From an uncultured Acidobacteriota bacterium (GTDB lineage Bacteria; Acidobacteriota; Blastocatellia; RBC074), in assembly GCA_902825875.1 (NCBI GenBank), contig CADECP010000002.1, positions 266,747 to 330,746 of the forward strand: a DNA stretch of 64,000 bases, given 5' to 3'. The position numbers and the translations under genes are program-made. Below are positions 37,679 through 47,501 of this stretch, in pieces. A model generated the notes under the pieces. The model was not told where the DNA came from and ran no database searches. It saw nothing but the letters and a program-made list of their open reading frames with translations. How positions within the stretch are numbered: position 1 is the stretch's first letter; every line of letters starts with the position of its first letter.

Positions 37679-38308
37679 ACGTTTCTTTTCCTCAAAAAGC
37701 GGAGTGAGGCCGCGAGACCTATTATCCGTATTTTGCTGGCTTCGTGATGTGTCTGGGTAAAACGAAGCGCATAACGGATGCCAATGTCCCAAAGAGGCAT
37801 AGCTCGTTTAGTAAAGAACTGAGCGGGGAGGAACTCAACGGTTCCGGGCACAACGGTCAAAATATAGATTTTGATGAAATCGGAAGGGGCAAAATTCGCT
37901 TTTGGGCATTCGCCTGGTGGGCAAATCAAAATAAAACCACTGCCAGCCAAAATAATGCCATTTGTACTGATCGAATTTTGGTGATTGTTTGGACGAACCA
38001 CGTCAATCCTGAGCAAAGTCTCCGGCGAGCGTGGGGCTTTGAGAGGTCTCGATGCAGGGAATTTGCTTTGTGGATCAACACGCTAGCTTAATGATTAGCG
38101 CCCAGTGAGGATCACCACGCGGCGCAAGATACCTTAATTCATTGGTTCTGTCTATCCGTAAATAGGCAGCGGGCTTCGAGTTCAGAGCTTGGCCGGGTAT
38201 TGCCAGTTACCATCCTTATGCTAATCTCTGCGCCAGCTAATCACCGGGTCGGTGGAAATCGCCGATCATTCAACCCAATAGTTCACCAAGTTAAGGAGAA
38301 GCTCGAAG
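37679..38308. other. 630-bp intergenic region without a recognised gene
   Basis: It holds the leader of the leftward DUF11 gene and the leader of the rightward ComEA-like gene. I see no convincing coding frame, RNA family or strong promoter pair. A GTTAAGGAGAAG ribosome site lies at its right end. Short frames exist on both strands but lack ribosome sites. Confidence 0.5.
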
Positions 38309-38656
38309 ATGAAAAGAAATCTTGTTGCCAAGTTTTTGTATGTCGTCATGGCCATTGTTTTGACCGGCCTGGCAGTTTCTGCCCAGGACAATATGATGAA
38401 AGGGAAAACCGCTGATAAAAAAGCTGCGCCTGCGAAAAAAGAAGCCGCACCGGCCAAGAAAGCTGGGGAGTTGCTCGATCTGAACACCTGCACCAAAGAG
38501 CAGCTTGTTGCTCTGCCGGGAGTTGGTGAAGCGTATGCCGATGCGATCATCAAGGGACGCCCTTACAAAGCCAAGAATGAATTGGTTTCCAAGAAGATCG
38601 TTCCCGAAGCTAATTACAAAAAATTCGTTGGCAAAGTCATCGCCAAGCAGAAATAA
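38309..38656 (+). CDS. Secreted helix-hairpin-helix (ComEA-like) protein
   Basis: A 115-aa protein with a signal peptide (to about residue 26, SAQ), a Lys/Ala-rich linker (28-51) and one C-terminal HhH module ([31 protein letters not shown], with the GVG hairpin). This is the ComEA-type non-specific DNA-binding fold. The basic linker would also favour DNA contact. A role in DNA uptake is plausible and of interest because the window also holds an integron, but no other competence genes are nearby. Confidence 0.78.
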   Translation: MKRNLVAKFLYVVMAIVLTGLAVSAQDNMMKGKTADKKAAPAKKEAAPAKKAGELLDLNTCTKEQLVALPGVGEAYADAIIKGRPYKAKNELVSKKIVPEANYKKFVGKVIAKQK

Positions 38657-38760
38657 ACCATTGGCTTGTTGTGCATCTTGAAGGCGGCGGTTTATGATCG
38701 CCGCCGTTCAAATTCATCGGTAAACAAATCACTCAAACCCAAAAATCGGAGGAAGAGCAA

Positions 38761-39093
<333 letters not shown>

Positions 39094-39121
39094 AGCCGGA
39101 TTGATTTATTGAATTTCCGTT

Positions 39122-40804
39122 ATGGCAGATAAAGACCTGCAATCAATCCAAGCCGCGCGCGATTTGGTTGAAGCCGCTCATCGCGCGCAAGCCGTTGTCG
39201 CCACATTCGACCAGGCCAAAATTGATTCGATTTGCGAAGCGATGGCTGTCGCCGCTCAAGCGCAATCGTTTCGGTTGGCGACGCTGGCGCACGAAGAAAC
39301 CGGTTACGGCAATTCAGCCGACAAAAACGTCAAAAACCTGTTTGCCGCGGTTGATGTTCACAATTACTTCAAGAACCTGAAAACCGTCGGAGTTGTCCGC
39401 GACACTGGCTCCGTTGTTGAAATTGCATCGCCGCGCGGAGTCGTTGCGGCAATTGTTCCTTCGACCAATCCAACCTCGACGGCAATTTTCAAAATTCTGA
39501 TCGCCGTCAAATCCAGAAACACCATTGTGCTCAGCCCGCACCCAAGCGCGACTCGCTGTGTGATGGAAACCGCCAATGTCATGCGCGAAGCGGGAGTGAA
39601 AGCCGGTTTGCCGGCCGAAGCCATTGGCTGTGTCGAGTTGACTTCGCTGGAAGGCACAGACGCTCTGATGAAGCACAAATTGACGGCTGTGATTCTGGCG
39701 ACGGGCGGAATGGGATTGGTGAGAGCGGCTTATTCGTCCGGCAAACCGGCTTTCGGAGTCGGACCCGGCAATGTGCCTGCATTGATCGAACGAACCGCTG
39801 ACGTTGCCAAAGCCGTCCGCGATATTTTGGCCGGAACCTGTTTTGACTTTGGAACGATTTGCGCTTCCGAACAAGCCATCGTCGCCGATGCGCCTGTGGA
39901 CAAACAAATCCGCGAACAGCTTGCCGCACAAGGCGCTTACTTTCTGAACGCCGCGCAAGCCGATCAACTCGGCAAGTTGGTCGTCACGCCGAACCGCACC
40001 TTGAATCCAAAGATTGTCGGCAAACCGGCAACGACATTGGCGGAATGGGCAGGAATCAGCGTTCCGCCGAACACTCGCTGTTTGATTGCCGAAGCCGGTG
40101 GCGTTGGTCGTGACTTTCCGCTGTCCATCGAAAAGCTTTCGCCGATCCTTGCTTACTACGTGGCGAATGGGCTGGAAGAAGGAAGCAGGTTGTGTGACGA
40201 AATTTTGCATTACGGCGGAATGGGGCACACTTCCTCAATTCACACGCAAAGCCGCGAAGTCGCCTTGCGGTATGGTTTGTTGATGCCGACTGCGCGCGTG
40301 GTGGTGAATTCGCCTTCGACTCACGGAGCCATCGGTTTTTCGACGGCGCTTGCGCCTTCGATGACGTTGGGCTGCGGTTCGTGGGGAGGCAATGTCACGT
40401 CGGACAACATTTCGCCGCTTCATTTGATGGACATCAAGCGTGTTGCTTTTGAAATTCGCCCGGTGACTTCATCCGAACCGGCTCAGGCAATTACCGCAAC
40501 TTCTCCTGCCAAAACTTCTTCGCAAATTGACCGCGCCGCAATAGCCGAGTTGGTGGACAAATTTCTAAGCGCACGTCCTTCGGCTCCTGCGGTTCAAAGC
40601 GCGCCGACTCCGCCGCCTGCCGAAGAAAAAGTTGTTGCGCCACCTGCACCGCCAAAACCAAAAGCCGCCGAGTTCGTTTGCGAAGACGATGTTCGCCAAG
40701 CCATTGCCAAAAACGAAAAGATTTTCGTCAACGCCAAAACCATCATTACGCCTTCTGCCCGCGATTTGGGCAATGAGCGTGAAGTTTTTGCCAAAGGGAA
40801 CTGA
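39122..40804 (+). CDS. Microcompartment-type CoA-acylating aldehyde dehydrogenase with long C-terminal tail
   Basis: A 560-aa enzyme of the EutE/PduP group, converting an aldehyde and CoA to acyl-CoA with NAD reduction. The catalytic cysteine is C247 in FGTICASEQ, and GVGPGNVPA and [11 protein letters not shown] are typical. The core ends near residue 455; EutE is about 467 aa, so some 100 residues are extra. The tail holds a predicted amphipathic helix ([16 protein letters not shown]), a Pro/Ala linker, and a compact end motif ([17 protein letters not shown]...[13 protein letters not shown]) seen in other microcompartment enzymes. The helix is a candidate encapsulation peptide, here internal rather than terminal. 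Confidence 0.88.
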   Translation: MADKDLQSIQAARDLVEAAHRAQAVVATFDQAKIDSICEAMAVAAQAQSFRLATLAHEETGYGNSADKNVKNLFAAVDVHNYFKNLKTVGVVRDTGSVVEIASPRGVVAAIVPSTNPTSTAIFKILIAVKSRNTIVLSPHPSATRCVMETANVMREAGVKAGLPAEAIGCVELTSLEGTDALMKHKLTAVILATGGMGLVRAAYSSGKPAFGVGPGNVPALIERTADVAKAVRDILAGTCFDFGTICASEQAIVADAPVDKQIREQLAAQGAYFLNAAQADQLGKLVVTPNRTLNPKIVGKPATTLAEWAGISVPPNTRCLIAEAGGVGRDFPLSIEKLSPILAYYVANGLEEGSRLCDEILHYGGMGHTSSIHTQSREVALRYGLLMPTARVVVNSPSTHGAIGFSTALAPSMTLGCGSWGGNVTSDNISPLHLMDIKRVAFEIRPVTSSEPAQAITATSPAKTSSQIDRAAIAELVDKFLSARPSAPAVQSAPTPPPAEEKVVAPPAPPKPKAAEFVCEDDVRQAIAKNEKIFVNAKTIITPSARDLGNEREVFAKGN

Positions 40805-40837
40805 CGGAGTAAGATACTCGTCAGGAGGTAAACGACA

Positions 40838-41071
40838 ATGGAACAAGTTATAACCATCGGCGAGCTTGCCGAAATGCTGAACACTGAAGAAGTCCTGAAA
40901 CAGAACGGCGTCAGCCTTGACGACAAAGTCGAAGTCAAAATCGCTAACCGTACGATGACTGTGCGTTCGCTGAATAATGATGAAAGGGCTGAGAAATTAG
41001 ACGCGCTGGCTAGGACGCTTTTCGAGAAACGACGAGACGCTTACTTGGAGCTAGCAAAAGGGCCTCAATAA
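40838..41071 (+). CDS. Probable antitoxin of a Phd/Doc-type pair
   Basis: A 77-aa protein with strong ribosome site (AGGAGG at 40825). The N-terminus ([15 protein letters not shown]) can form a short DNA-binding helix-turn, and the C-terminus is helical and basic ([27 protein letters not shown]), the kind of tail that Phd-type antitoxins use to block Doc. The family is not certain. Its position 22 bases before a Doc-like gene is the main support. Confidence 0.62.
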   Translation: MEQVITIGELAEMLNTEEVLKQNGVSLDDKVEVKIANRTMTVRSLNNDERAEKLDALARTLFEKRRDAYLELAKGPQ

Positions 41072-41093
41072 GTGGGTGAATGGGGATGGTGTC

Positions 41094-41480
41094 ATGAATT
41101 TTGACTTTCTGACCAAAGACGAAATCCTGCGGCTTCACACAAAGGGAATCGAAGAACTGGGCGGTAGCCATGGTTTGCGCGATGAAGGCGCACTGGAATC
41201 GGCCTTACTCGCGGCGGAGAATCGAGCTTATTACGAAAAAGCAAGTTTGGCAGTTTGTGCAGCAACTTATGCGTATCACCTGGCCCAAGCACACGCTTTC
41301 ATTGACGGCAACAAGCGAATTGCCGCAGTGGTCGCCGAGCTTTTTCTTGAATTCAACGGCGCTCAATTGGAAATGACGAATACCGAAATCGTCGAATTGT
41401 TTCTGAAGATTGCCGCCAGCGAACTGACCCGCGACGAAGTTGAACAACTGTTTGAACAGCGGATTGTGATGACGAAATGA
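41094..41480 (+). CDS. doc: Doc-like Fic-fold toxin
   Basis: A 128-aa Fic/Doc protein. The Fic motif is HAFIDGNKRIA (about residues 67-77), matching Doc's HxFx(D/N)xNKR form. The start helix (LTKDEILRLHTKGIEELGG) and GLRDEGALESAL are characteristic of Doc death-on-curing proteins. Doc phosphorylates EF-Tu and stops translation, and is neutralised by Phd. ATG at 41094 is used; a GTG 18 bases upstream is possible. The stop lies six bases before the sensor kinase start. Confidence 0.83.
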   Translation: MNFDFLTKDEILRLHTKGIEELGGSHGLRDEGALESALLAAENRAYYEKASLAVCAATYAYHLAQAHAFIDGNKRIAAVVAELFLEFNGAQLEMTNTEIVELFLKIAASELTRDEVEQLFEQRIVMTK

Positions 41481-41486
41481 CCTGTC

Positions 41487-44400
41487 GTGTTCAAAACTCT
41501 TCTCACTAAAACATTCGGCCTGATTTTCCTGCTGGCGCTTGCCGCCTCAATCCTTGCTTTCCAAACTGAACAAACTTCGCCTCCGCAAACTGAACTGCCG
41601 CCTGCCGAACCGACTTCGACAATCACAGATTTGGCAACCTTAAATCTGCATCGTTGGGGAGCTGTGACTTTGTTTCATGGTTTGCCTTCTGACAGAGTGA
41701 ACGCCATTGCCGAAGACGCCAACGGTTTGATGTGGTTCGGCACTGACAACGGATTGGTTCGTTACGATGGGCGCAACGTCGAATCGGTTCCGGGTGAAGC
41801 CTTGTTGCCGTCGCGCCGAATTCTGGCGTTGAAATTGGATGAGCGCGGCAGTTTGTGGATCGGTACGGAATCCGGCGCGGCTCGCTGGAGAGAGAGTCAC
41901 ATTCAAGTGCTGGAAGCGACTGCCGGACGAGCCATTACTGCGATTGATGCGGTACAAAACGAAATTCTGATGGTTTCTCAGCGCGGCGAAATTTTTCATT
42001 ACATCGAATCGAACCCCAGCCAATTGAACAACGGCTCTTCCGAAAACTCACGATTGGCGTCAACGTTAAGTTCGACCCGGCTTGATCCGAGTACAAATCC
42101 TGCCCAACTGCGAACTCCAAACCAGGCAGAGGAATCATTGCCTTTGCTGGCAGTTGCCCGGATTTCTTCGGAGCAATGGGCGATAGGTTCCGCCGGTCGT
42201 GGGGTGTTGGTGAAACGCGAAAAAGAAATTCAGGAAATTGCAGGTAAATCGCCGCGGCCATTTTTTATTGTTTCGGCTTTTGCCGAAGGCGGAAAGCTTT
42301 GGCTGGGCGAATCTGCCAACCAACGAGCAGGCGGGTTGTGGTTGTTTTTCTCGAATACGATCAAACGAATTCCGATCGAAACCGAAGCTGTACGAGCGAT
42401 TGACGGCGCCAATGAAGAACTTTGGGTGGGTACAAACCGGCGAGGCGTGTTTCTGCTCAAACCTGAAGCCGACAACGCCAGGTTGATCGAACATTTGACG
42501 TTTGAAAACACTGCCGGCGGATTGCGGTCGAATCAGATCAATGCAGTGTTTCGTGACCGCGAAGGCGTGGTCTGGTTTGGTACTGATCGCGGCGTGTGCC
42601 GATACGACCGCGAAAGTTTTCGTGCGGCTACGCTCAGCGGCGATTCGCAGAGCAATTATGTCCGCGAGCTGTTGCAGGCTTCGAGCGGCGAATTGTGGTG
42701 CGGCACGAATCGCGGATTATTCCGCCTGGCTTCGCCGGAAAGCAGCAGCGTGGTGATTGGCGAAATCGAAAACCGTTCGGTCTATTCACTGATTGAAGAT
42801 GGAGCGGGCGCAATTTGGGCAGGCACCAGCGGCGGATTGTTCGTCAAAGCGAAAGATGCCGCCAGCTTCGTTCGCGTCACCGATGCCCCTGCCACAGAAA
42901 TCACCATCGAAGGTGAACCCGTTGCTGATTCGCGTGAAACCGCCGCCGCCAATCCGCAATCCGCAATTAACAATCCGCCATTGAGTGCTCCGCAACCGAA
43001 AGAAAGCGTTCGAGCTATCGCCAGCTTTCGCGGTCAGATTTATGCCGCGTACTTTGGGCGAGGCATTGAACGCATCGAAGCCGGAGGGCGTGTTTCCACT
43101 CAGCCAAAATTGACTGAGATGGCGGCTCAACGAGCGATCTGCCTGGCTGCCGAAGGCGACGAAGCTTTGTGGGTTGGCACTTCCGACGGCGAATTGTGGC
43201 GATACGATGGCGCGCAACTCAAACAAGTTGAAACGCCTATCAAGCAGGCAGAAAGCCTTTCCGAAAAAGCGGTTCGCGCAATGGTGTTCGCCGACAAAAA
43301 GTTATGGCTGGCTACTTCGATTGGAGTTTTTGTGCGCGACGCCGACACATTTCGTCTGGTTCGCGGCGGCATTGATGCGCAGGATTTGTTGATCAAACGC
43401 GATTTGTCCGGGCGGGAAATTATCTGGTGTGCGACGAAAAACACTGGTTTGTTGAAATTGCTGCCGAGCGAAAACATTCTGATTCGCTTCGATACCGAAC
43501 AGGGACTCTCTTCGCAACAGGCTTTTGCCTTGGCTTCTTTGACGGATTCAGCCGGAATCTGGGTTGGAACCAACCGCGGCATCGTTCGTCATCAGCCGAG
43601 TTCCGTTGAGCCGCGTTTGGCGATCAAAAGGCTGGTTGCCGAAAAAATTCATCAACCCGAAGACCTGATTGCCGAACTCGCTTTGCCGCACACTCAACGC
43701 AGTTTCGTGCTGGAAGTTGCGGGCATTGCCAGCAAAACCTATCCCAGCCAGTTTCAATACGAATTCATTCTGCAAACTCGCACTGGCCAATTGCTGAAAA
43801 AGGTTCAAACGCTCGATCCGCAATTCGCGCCGGGTGAATTGCCATCCGGCGGATACGCCATCGAAGTGCGAAGCGTCAGTCGGGATTTGGTTTATTCCGC
43901 GCCGCTGAAACTTAGGCTGCGAATTCAAAGCGCGCCTTTTCCGTGGGGAACGTTGTTTCTGGCGGGACTTGCTTTGGTGGCGATTGCCGCTGCGGTGTGG
44001 GCGTTTCGCCAGCAATTGCGGCTGAGCAAAACCAATCGCACGCTGGCTGATACAAACGTTGAATTGCACGAAACAAGATTGCGGCTGGCCAGCGAAACCG
44101 AAACCGAACGCAGCCGCATTGCGCGTGATTTGCACGATCAGACGTTGGCCGATTTGCGGCATTTGTTGGTGTTGACCGACCAGCTTCCCGCTGGCAAGGA
44201 AGATTCTTTGACGCCTTCGCCGTCTGAGATTCGGCGCAAGATCGAATCAGTGTCCAAAGAAATTCGCCGCATTTGCGAAGACCTCAGCCCGTCGGCACTG
44301 CAAAACCTTGGCTTTCTGCCCGCGCTCGAAGGCGCATTGAGCGACGCCGTTGCTCAACTGCCGACTGAAGAAAAATTCGCCTACGAATTCATTTGCGCTT

Positions 44401-44735
44401 CGGAAATGGAAGACTGGTTGCAGCTTTCGGAAATTGAACAGATTCAGCTTTACCGCATCGTGCAGGAAGCGTTGAACAACGTCTGCCGCCACGCCGAAGC
44501 GAAACAGGTTCGACTGATCGTCCGTGTCGAAGGCGACGATTTGCTGATCGAAGTTTGCGACGACGGCAAAGGATTGGTGGGCGTGGTCACAAACCGCAGC
44601 GGACACGGACTGGCCAACATACGTTCGCGCGCCAACCTGATTGGCGCTCAAGTTTCCTGGCAAGACGCGCAACCGGGTTGCCGTTTTGAAATCCGCAAAC
44701 CCTTGGTCGTGCTGACGCGGAATACGGCGATTTGA
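41487..44735 (+). CDS. Propeller-type sensor histidine kinase (Reg_prop/Y_Y_Y/HisKA_3)
   Basis: A 1082-aa membrane sensor kinase. A signal anchor (residues 1-24) precedes about 700 residues of two-component-propeller repeats, each ending LW(I/F)GTxxGLxR-like. A Y_Y_Y-type beta domain (about 720-820), one membrane helix (about 828-846) and a dimerisation/phosphoacceptor region with H883 (RIARDLHDQ) follow. The HATPase domain shows N-box LNNVCRHAEA, DDGKG and GHGLANIRSRA. Domain order matches extracytoplasmic carbohydrate sensors. GTG start at 41487. No response regulator lies nearby, and the gene is packed behind the toxin. Confidence 0.83.
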   Translation: MFKTLLTKTFGLIFLLALAASILAFQTEQTSPPQTELPPAEPTSTITDLATLNLHRWGAVTLFHGLPSDRVNAIAEDANGLMWFGTDNGLVRYDGRNVESVPGEALLPSRRILALKLDERGSLWIGTESGAARWRESHIQVLEATAGRAITAIDAVQNEILMVSQRGEIFHYIESNPSQLNNGSSENSRLASTLSSTRLDPSTNPAQLRTPNQAEESLPLLAVARISSEQWAIGSAGRGVLVKREKEIQEIAGKSPRPFFIVSAFAEGGKLWLGESANQRAGGLWLFFSNTIKRIPIETEAVRAIDGANEELWVGTNRRGVFLLKPEADNARLIEHLTFENTAGGLRSNQINAVFRDREGVVWFGTDRGVCRYDRESFRAATLSGDSQSNYVRELLQASSGELWCGTNRGLFRLASPESSSVVIGEIENRSVYSLIEDGAGAIWAGTSGGLFVKAKDAASFVRVTDAPATEITIEGEPVADSRETAAANPQSAINNPPLSAPQPKESVRAIASFRGQIYAAYFGRGIERIEAGGRVSTQPKLTEMAAQRAICLAAEGDEALWVGTSDGELWRYDGAQLKQVETPIKQAESLSEKAVRAMVFADKKLWLATSIGVFVRDADTFRLVRGGIDAQDLLIKRDLSGREIIWCATKNTGLLKLLPSENILIRFDTEQGLSSQQAFALASLTDSAGIWVGTNRGIVRHQPSSVEPRLAIKRLVAEKIHQPEDLIAELALPHTQRSFVLEVAGIASKTYPSQFQYEFILQTRTGQLLKKVQTLDPQFAPGELPSGGYAIEVRSVSRDLVYSAPLKLRLRIQSAPFPWGTLFLAGLALVAIAAAVWAFRQQLRLSKTNRTLADTNVELHETRLRLASETETERSRIARDLHDQTLADLRHLLVLTDQLPAGKEDSLTPSPSEIRRKIESVSKEIRRICEDLSPSALQNLGFLPALEGALSDAVAQLPTEEKFAYEFICASEMEDWLQLSEIEQIQLYRIVQEALNNVCRHAEAKQVRLIVRVEGDDLLIEVCDDGKGLVGVVTNRSGHGLANIRSRANLIGAQVSWQDAQPGCRFEIRKPLVVLTRNTAI

Positions 44736-44801
44736 TAAACGCCCGGATGTTCCAAGTCTGATTTTGGGGGCAATTCCTGCGGGCAAGGGGAAGCTATTAG
44801 C

Positions 44802-45773
44802 TCAAGCGTCAAGCGGGCTGCGAACTCCCAAGCCGCCGCGATTCAAAACGTGTGTGTAAATCATCGTCGTGCTGACGTCTTCGTGGCCGAGCAATTCCTG
44901 AACCGTGCGAATGTCGTAACCCGATTCCAGCAAATGAGTGGCGAAGCTGTGGCGAAAAGTATGGCAGCTTCCATGTTTGGTAACTCTGGCCTTACGCATG
45001 GCTTCCTTGACGGCTTTTTGTAACACGGACGGATCAAGATGATGCCTTCGTTCGATCTTCGTGCGCGGGCAAATCGAACGTTTCGGAGCGACGAATACGT
45101 ACTGCCATTTCCATTCTTTTTCGGCCTGCGGATATTTCTTGTCCAATGCAAACGGCAATTCGACGTTGCCAAACCCTTCCAACATATCCACATCATAAGC
45201 CTGTCTGACCTTTTTCAGGTGTTGGCGCAATGGCTCTTTCAAGCTCAAAGGCAACATGGTCACGCGGTCTTTGTCGCCTTTGCCTTGCCGGACGGTGATT
45301 TGGTTTTTCTGGAAATCAATGTCTTTCACCCTCAGCCGCAGCAACTCGTTCAATCGCACCCCTGTCCCATAAAGCAGGCTGGCCATCAACCACTTCTTAC
45401 CTTCCATCTGCGACAAAATTTTCTGCGCTTCTTCACGAGTGAAAACTTCAGGTAGGCGAGGCTGATTTTTCACTGGCATCAGGCCGATGCGCGGTAATTC
45501 AATTAACAAGACTTCGCGGTATAAAAACAAAATCGAGTGCAAAGCCAGATTCTGAGTCGAAGCAGACACTTTTTTGTTGTTGACCAGATCGGCCAGAAAG
45601 GCTTCGATTTCCGGCGCGCCCATTTCTTTGGGGTGACGCTTGTTGTGGAATAGGATGAATCGTTTGATCCAATCGCAATAAGTTTGTTCTGTTCGGTAGC
45701 TCATCCGCCTCATTCTGATGGCAGTGCTAACTTGATCAAGCAGTCTTGGCGGTTGTGTCGGCTGATCGGACAT
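44802..45773 (-). CDS. intI: Integron integrase (IntI), tyrosine recombinase
   Basis: A 323-aa tyrosine recombinase. The catalytic set is R140, K165, H271, R274, H297 and nucleophile Y306 (MIYTHVL), at nearly the spacing of IntI1. Between the two boxes lies the insert that distinguishes IntI from Xer[20 protein letters not shown]...[17 protein letters not shown] (about 213-258). It would recombine attI with attC sites of gene cassettes. GGAG precedes the ATG, and a good promoter lies 56 bases upstream. It reads away from a cassette array that starts about 600 bases to its right, the standard integron layout. The ORF is full length with no disrupted motif. Confidence 0.93.
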   Translation of the reverse strand: MSDQPTQPPRLLDQVSTAIRMRRMSYRTEQTYCDWIKRFILFHNKRHPKEMGAPEIEAFLADLVNNKKVSASTQNLALHSILFLYREVLLIELPRIGLMPVKNQPRLPEVFTREEAQKILSQMEGKKWLMASLLYGTGVRLNELLRLRVKDIDFQKNQITVRQGKGDKDRVTMLPLSLKEPLRQHLKKVRQAYDVDMLEGFGNVELPFALDKKYPQAEKEWKWQYVFVAPKRSICPRTKIERRHHLDPSVLQKAVKEAMRKARVTKHGSCHTFRHSFATHLLESGYDIRTVQELLGHEDVSTTMIYTHVLNRGGLGVRSPLDA

Positions 45774-45828
45774 AAACAAATCTCCGTGTAAATGAGCGGG
45801 AAATTGATTGCTTGGGATGGCGGCGCGA

Positions 45829-45856
45829 ATTATACTCCGCGCCGTCTTGCAGTAAA
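45829..45856 (-). promoter_or_regulatory. Promoter of the integrase gene
   Basis: On the minus strand, TTTACT (45851-45856) and a consensus TATAAT (45829-45834) are 16 bases apart. The -10 box sits inside a GGCGGCGCG/CGCGCCG inverted repeat, a possible operator. No clear LexA box was seen. Confidence 0.6.
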
Positions 45857-45901
45857 GCCACTCGGCGACATCAACTTCAAAACGAATCAGGAGCCTCAAC
45901 G

Positions 45902-46279
45902 ATGCAAGCGCGATCGAAGCTCAAACCGGGACAGAAAGGAACCAGAAAGCTGGTCGAGCTTTACGGCTCTCGGCTGGTTTGCGTCCGCTATCGTTACGAC
46001 GAACAAAGTCGTAAACGTTTCAAGACTGTGGAGTTGATCGTTGAAGAGTCTCAGTGGACGCCACCACCGATCAAACCCGATAAGCTTGTTGGAGTGCGCG
46101 TTGAGCTGAACGAGGCTGAACTGCAACGCAAAGTAAAACTCGCAGGCGGCAAGTGGTTTCCGCAGCATAAGGTCTGGCGCTTACGCTACGATCAGGCTGT
46201 GGCGCTCGGTCTGGAAGCCCGGATCGAACACCGAAAGGTTTCCAATACTACAAACCAAAGAAAATCGAAAAGTTTGTAA
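45902..46279 (+). CDS. Small basic protein encoded between intI and the cassette array
   Basis: A 125-aa protein ([20 protein letters not shown]...) divergent from intI. Residues 6-50 are basic and contain [25 protein letters not shown], a compact beta-rich module; about 65-105 contain [38 protein letters not shown] recall similar ORFs next to integrase-like recombinases in environmental bacteria but cannot name a family. The last 14 codons are built from the attI-region repeats. The ATG was chosen as first in frame after the divergent promoter zone. A DNA-binding or recombination-accessory role is a guess. Confidence 0.6.
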   Translation: MQARSKLKPGQKGTRKLVELYGSRLVCVRYRYDEQSRKRFKTVELIVEESQWTPPPIKPDKLVGVRVELNEAELQRKVKLAGGKWFPQHKVWRLRYDQAVALGLEARIEHRKVSNTTNQRKSKSL

Positions 46280-46356
46280 TAGTAGAAACCGAATGGTTTC
46301 CAGTATTACAAACCAGGTTTCTAGTATTACAAACAAGCATCTAATAGTAGATGCTT
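46237..46356. repeat. attI-region repeats: four 20-bp copies and a hairpin
   Basis: Copies of GGTTTCYARTAYTACAAACC occur at 46237-46256, 46295-46314 and 46316-46335 (direct) and, inverted and slightly diverged, at 46271-46290. They are followed by a 9-bp-stem palindrome at 46335-46356 (loop ATAG). The set lies 22 bases before the first cassette junction, so it may contain accessory integrase-binding sites. Confidence 0.7.
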
Positions 46357-46367
46357 CAGGTGCGCCG

Positions 46368-46384
46368 TCTAATTCATGTTAGGC
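46368..46384 (+). other. Predicted attI crossover site
   Basis: GTCTAAT (46366-46372 region) and GTTAGGC (46378-46384) form a simple inverted pair. The G^TT junction at 46378/46379 matches the GTTRRRY consensus, and the first cassette begins here. Confidence 0.65.
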
Positions 46385-46730
46385 TTCGAAAAACGTCGTC
46401 CCCGTAAGGTACGCAAATACGACTGCGATGAAAGGCTTCGATATTCAAAGGCCGAAATAGAAGAAGCAAACTGCGATCAATGTTCGATGGGCGAATACGA
46501 TTGCGATGAAAGGCTTCGACATTCAAAGGTTGAAATAGAAGAAGCAAACTGCGATCAATGTTCGATGGGCAGAAAAAGAGAGATCGCAGACGAAAATAGA
46601 ATCGCAAGGTTCGATGCGCGAATGAATAATGGGGGCAACGATAAAATCCTAACTCACGTTCGACACGGAGCCGCCGCCCGCCTTCTTGAGCGATCCCATG
46701 CGGAAGGGCGGCGGCCCGGTCAACTCGATG
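46379..46730 (+). other. Cassette 1, no credible gene
   Basis: The only open frame starts with an ATG at 46376 that straddles the attI junction, has no ribosome site, and runs through attC1 into cassette 2 to 46873, so it is unlikely to be a normal cassette gene. Otherwise the cassette holds the 78-bp duplication and attC1. It may be non-coding, encode an RNA or a promoter, or hold a decayed gene. Confidence 0.55.
46416..46571 (+). repeat. 78-bp tandem duplication in cassette 1
   Basis: 46416-46493 and 46494-46571 are nearly identical (a few substitutions). In the open frame the unit would encode 26 residues (YDCDERLR(Y/H)SK...CDQCSMG). Confidence 0.8.
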
Positions 46731-46736
46731 TTGGGC
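46647..46736 (+). other. attC site 1
   Basis: TCCTAAC (46647-46653) and GTTGGGC (46730-46736) bound 90 bases; inner arms GCCGCCGCCC and GGGCGGCGGC are perfectly complementary. The left core has T instead of R at its first base. Confidence 0.85.
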
Positions 46737-46830
46737 TTACGCCAGCCGAAGTTGCCTCGCCAGCGTGCGTTCACGTAAGGCAATTCATCAGCTTGCGTAA
46801 TTCCAGAAATAATTTTCAAGGAGAAAACAA

Positions 46831-47235
46831 ATGCAAGCCCCGATCATTGATCCTCGACTTTATTCAGCCTTGAATTGGCTAATTATTGCATCCGCAATCG
46901 GAATGGTTATCAGGCTTATCGCTAAAGCTGCGATAATGCGCGGTGCCAAATTAGGTACAGCTTTGGTAGGAATTATCTTTGCAGGAGTAACAAGTATCAT
47001 TTCTGCCGCTTGTGCTGTTGGTGCCTTTATTAAATTTGGTGCGATGGGGTTAATTATTTGGTTAGGTCTATCTGCTCTTTGTGCGGCGTACTTTGCGACA
47101 AAAGCTAACCAACGCAATGAGCCTGAGCAGTGGATGAGAACAGAGATGGCATTCATTGATGCTGCGACAGCCGTTGGTTGGATAATAGGAAGCGGGGTGA
47201 CTGCGGCAGCCTTACGATATCTGAAAATATTTTAG
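46831..47235 (+). CDS. Cassette 2: integral membrane protein of unknown function
   Basis: A 134-aa protein with four predicted helices (about residues 13-32, 42-66, 70-88 and 106-128) and a polar loop NQRNEPEQWMR before the last one. An AAGGAG ribosome site lies seven bases before the ATG. The base composition looks more AT-rich than the host genes, as is usual for captured cassettes. The coding region ends about 130 bases before attC2. No family recognised. Confidence 0.75.
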   Translation: MQAPIIDPRLYSALNWLIIASAIGMVIRLIAKAAIMRGAKLGTALVGIIFAGVTSIISAACAVGAFIKFGAMGLIIWLGLSALCAAYFATKANQRNEPEQWMRTEMAFIDAATAVGWIIGSGVTAAALRYLKIF

Positions 47236-47364
47236 GGTCAATCGGACAGGTAGCACAGAACATCCGCTGACTGACAAAGAGTTAAGAAAGACAAGGTTGT
47301 CATAACCTACGAAAAGCGTCTGCCATTCGAGGCTGATGATGACGGCGTCTTGTTCTACCGATGT

Positions 47365-47455
47365 GCCCAACATCTATTCAACCGGAGCGCGCGCAATCGG
47401 TCGCCCCAGCAACTCCAATGGGCTTGCGCGCGCCCCGGTTAATGGGTTGTTAGGC
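47365..47455 (+). other. attC site 2
   Basis: GCCCAAC (47365-47371) to GTTAGGC (47449-47455), 91 bases. Arms CCGGAGCGCGCGC and GCGCGCGCCCCGG are complementary with the extrahelical-base pattern typical of attC. Confidence 0.9.
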
Positions 47456-47501
47456 ATCACAAAATATCTGCCAGTGTGCAATTGAGAAAGAAAGAAAAGA
47501 A

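Noticed and set aside
37793..38308. Possible riboswitch or tRNA in the long gap
   Set aside because: No conserved riboswitch core, T-loop or cloverleaf was found on either strand by eye.
44802..45773. Tyrosine recombinase as XerC/XerD or phage integrase
   Set aside because: The IntI-specific insert and the neighbouring attC array identify it as an integron integrase.
46237..46335. Four 20-bp repeats as a small CRISPR array
   Set aside because: Spacing is irregular (2 to 38 bases), one copy is inverted, and no cas genes are present; attI-linked repeats fit better.
46376..46873. 165-codon frame as the cassette 1 gene
   Set aside because: Its ATG spans the attI junction, it lacks a ribosome site, and it reads through attC1 into the cassette 2 gene.
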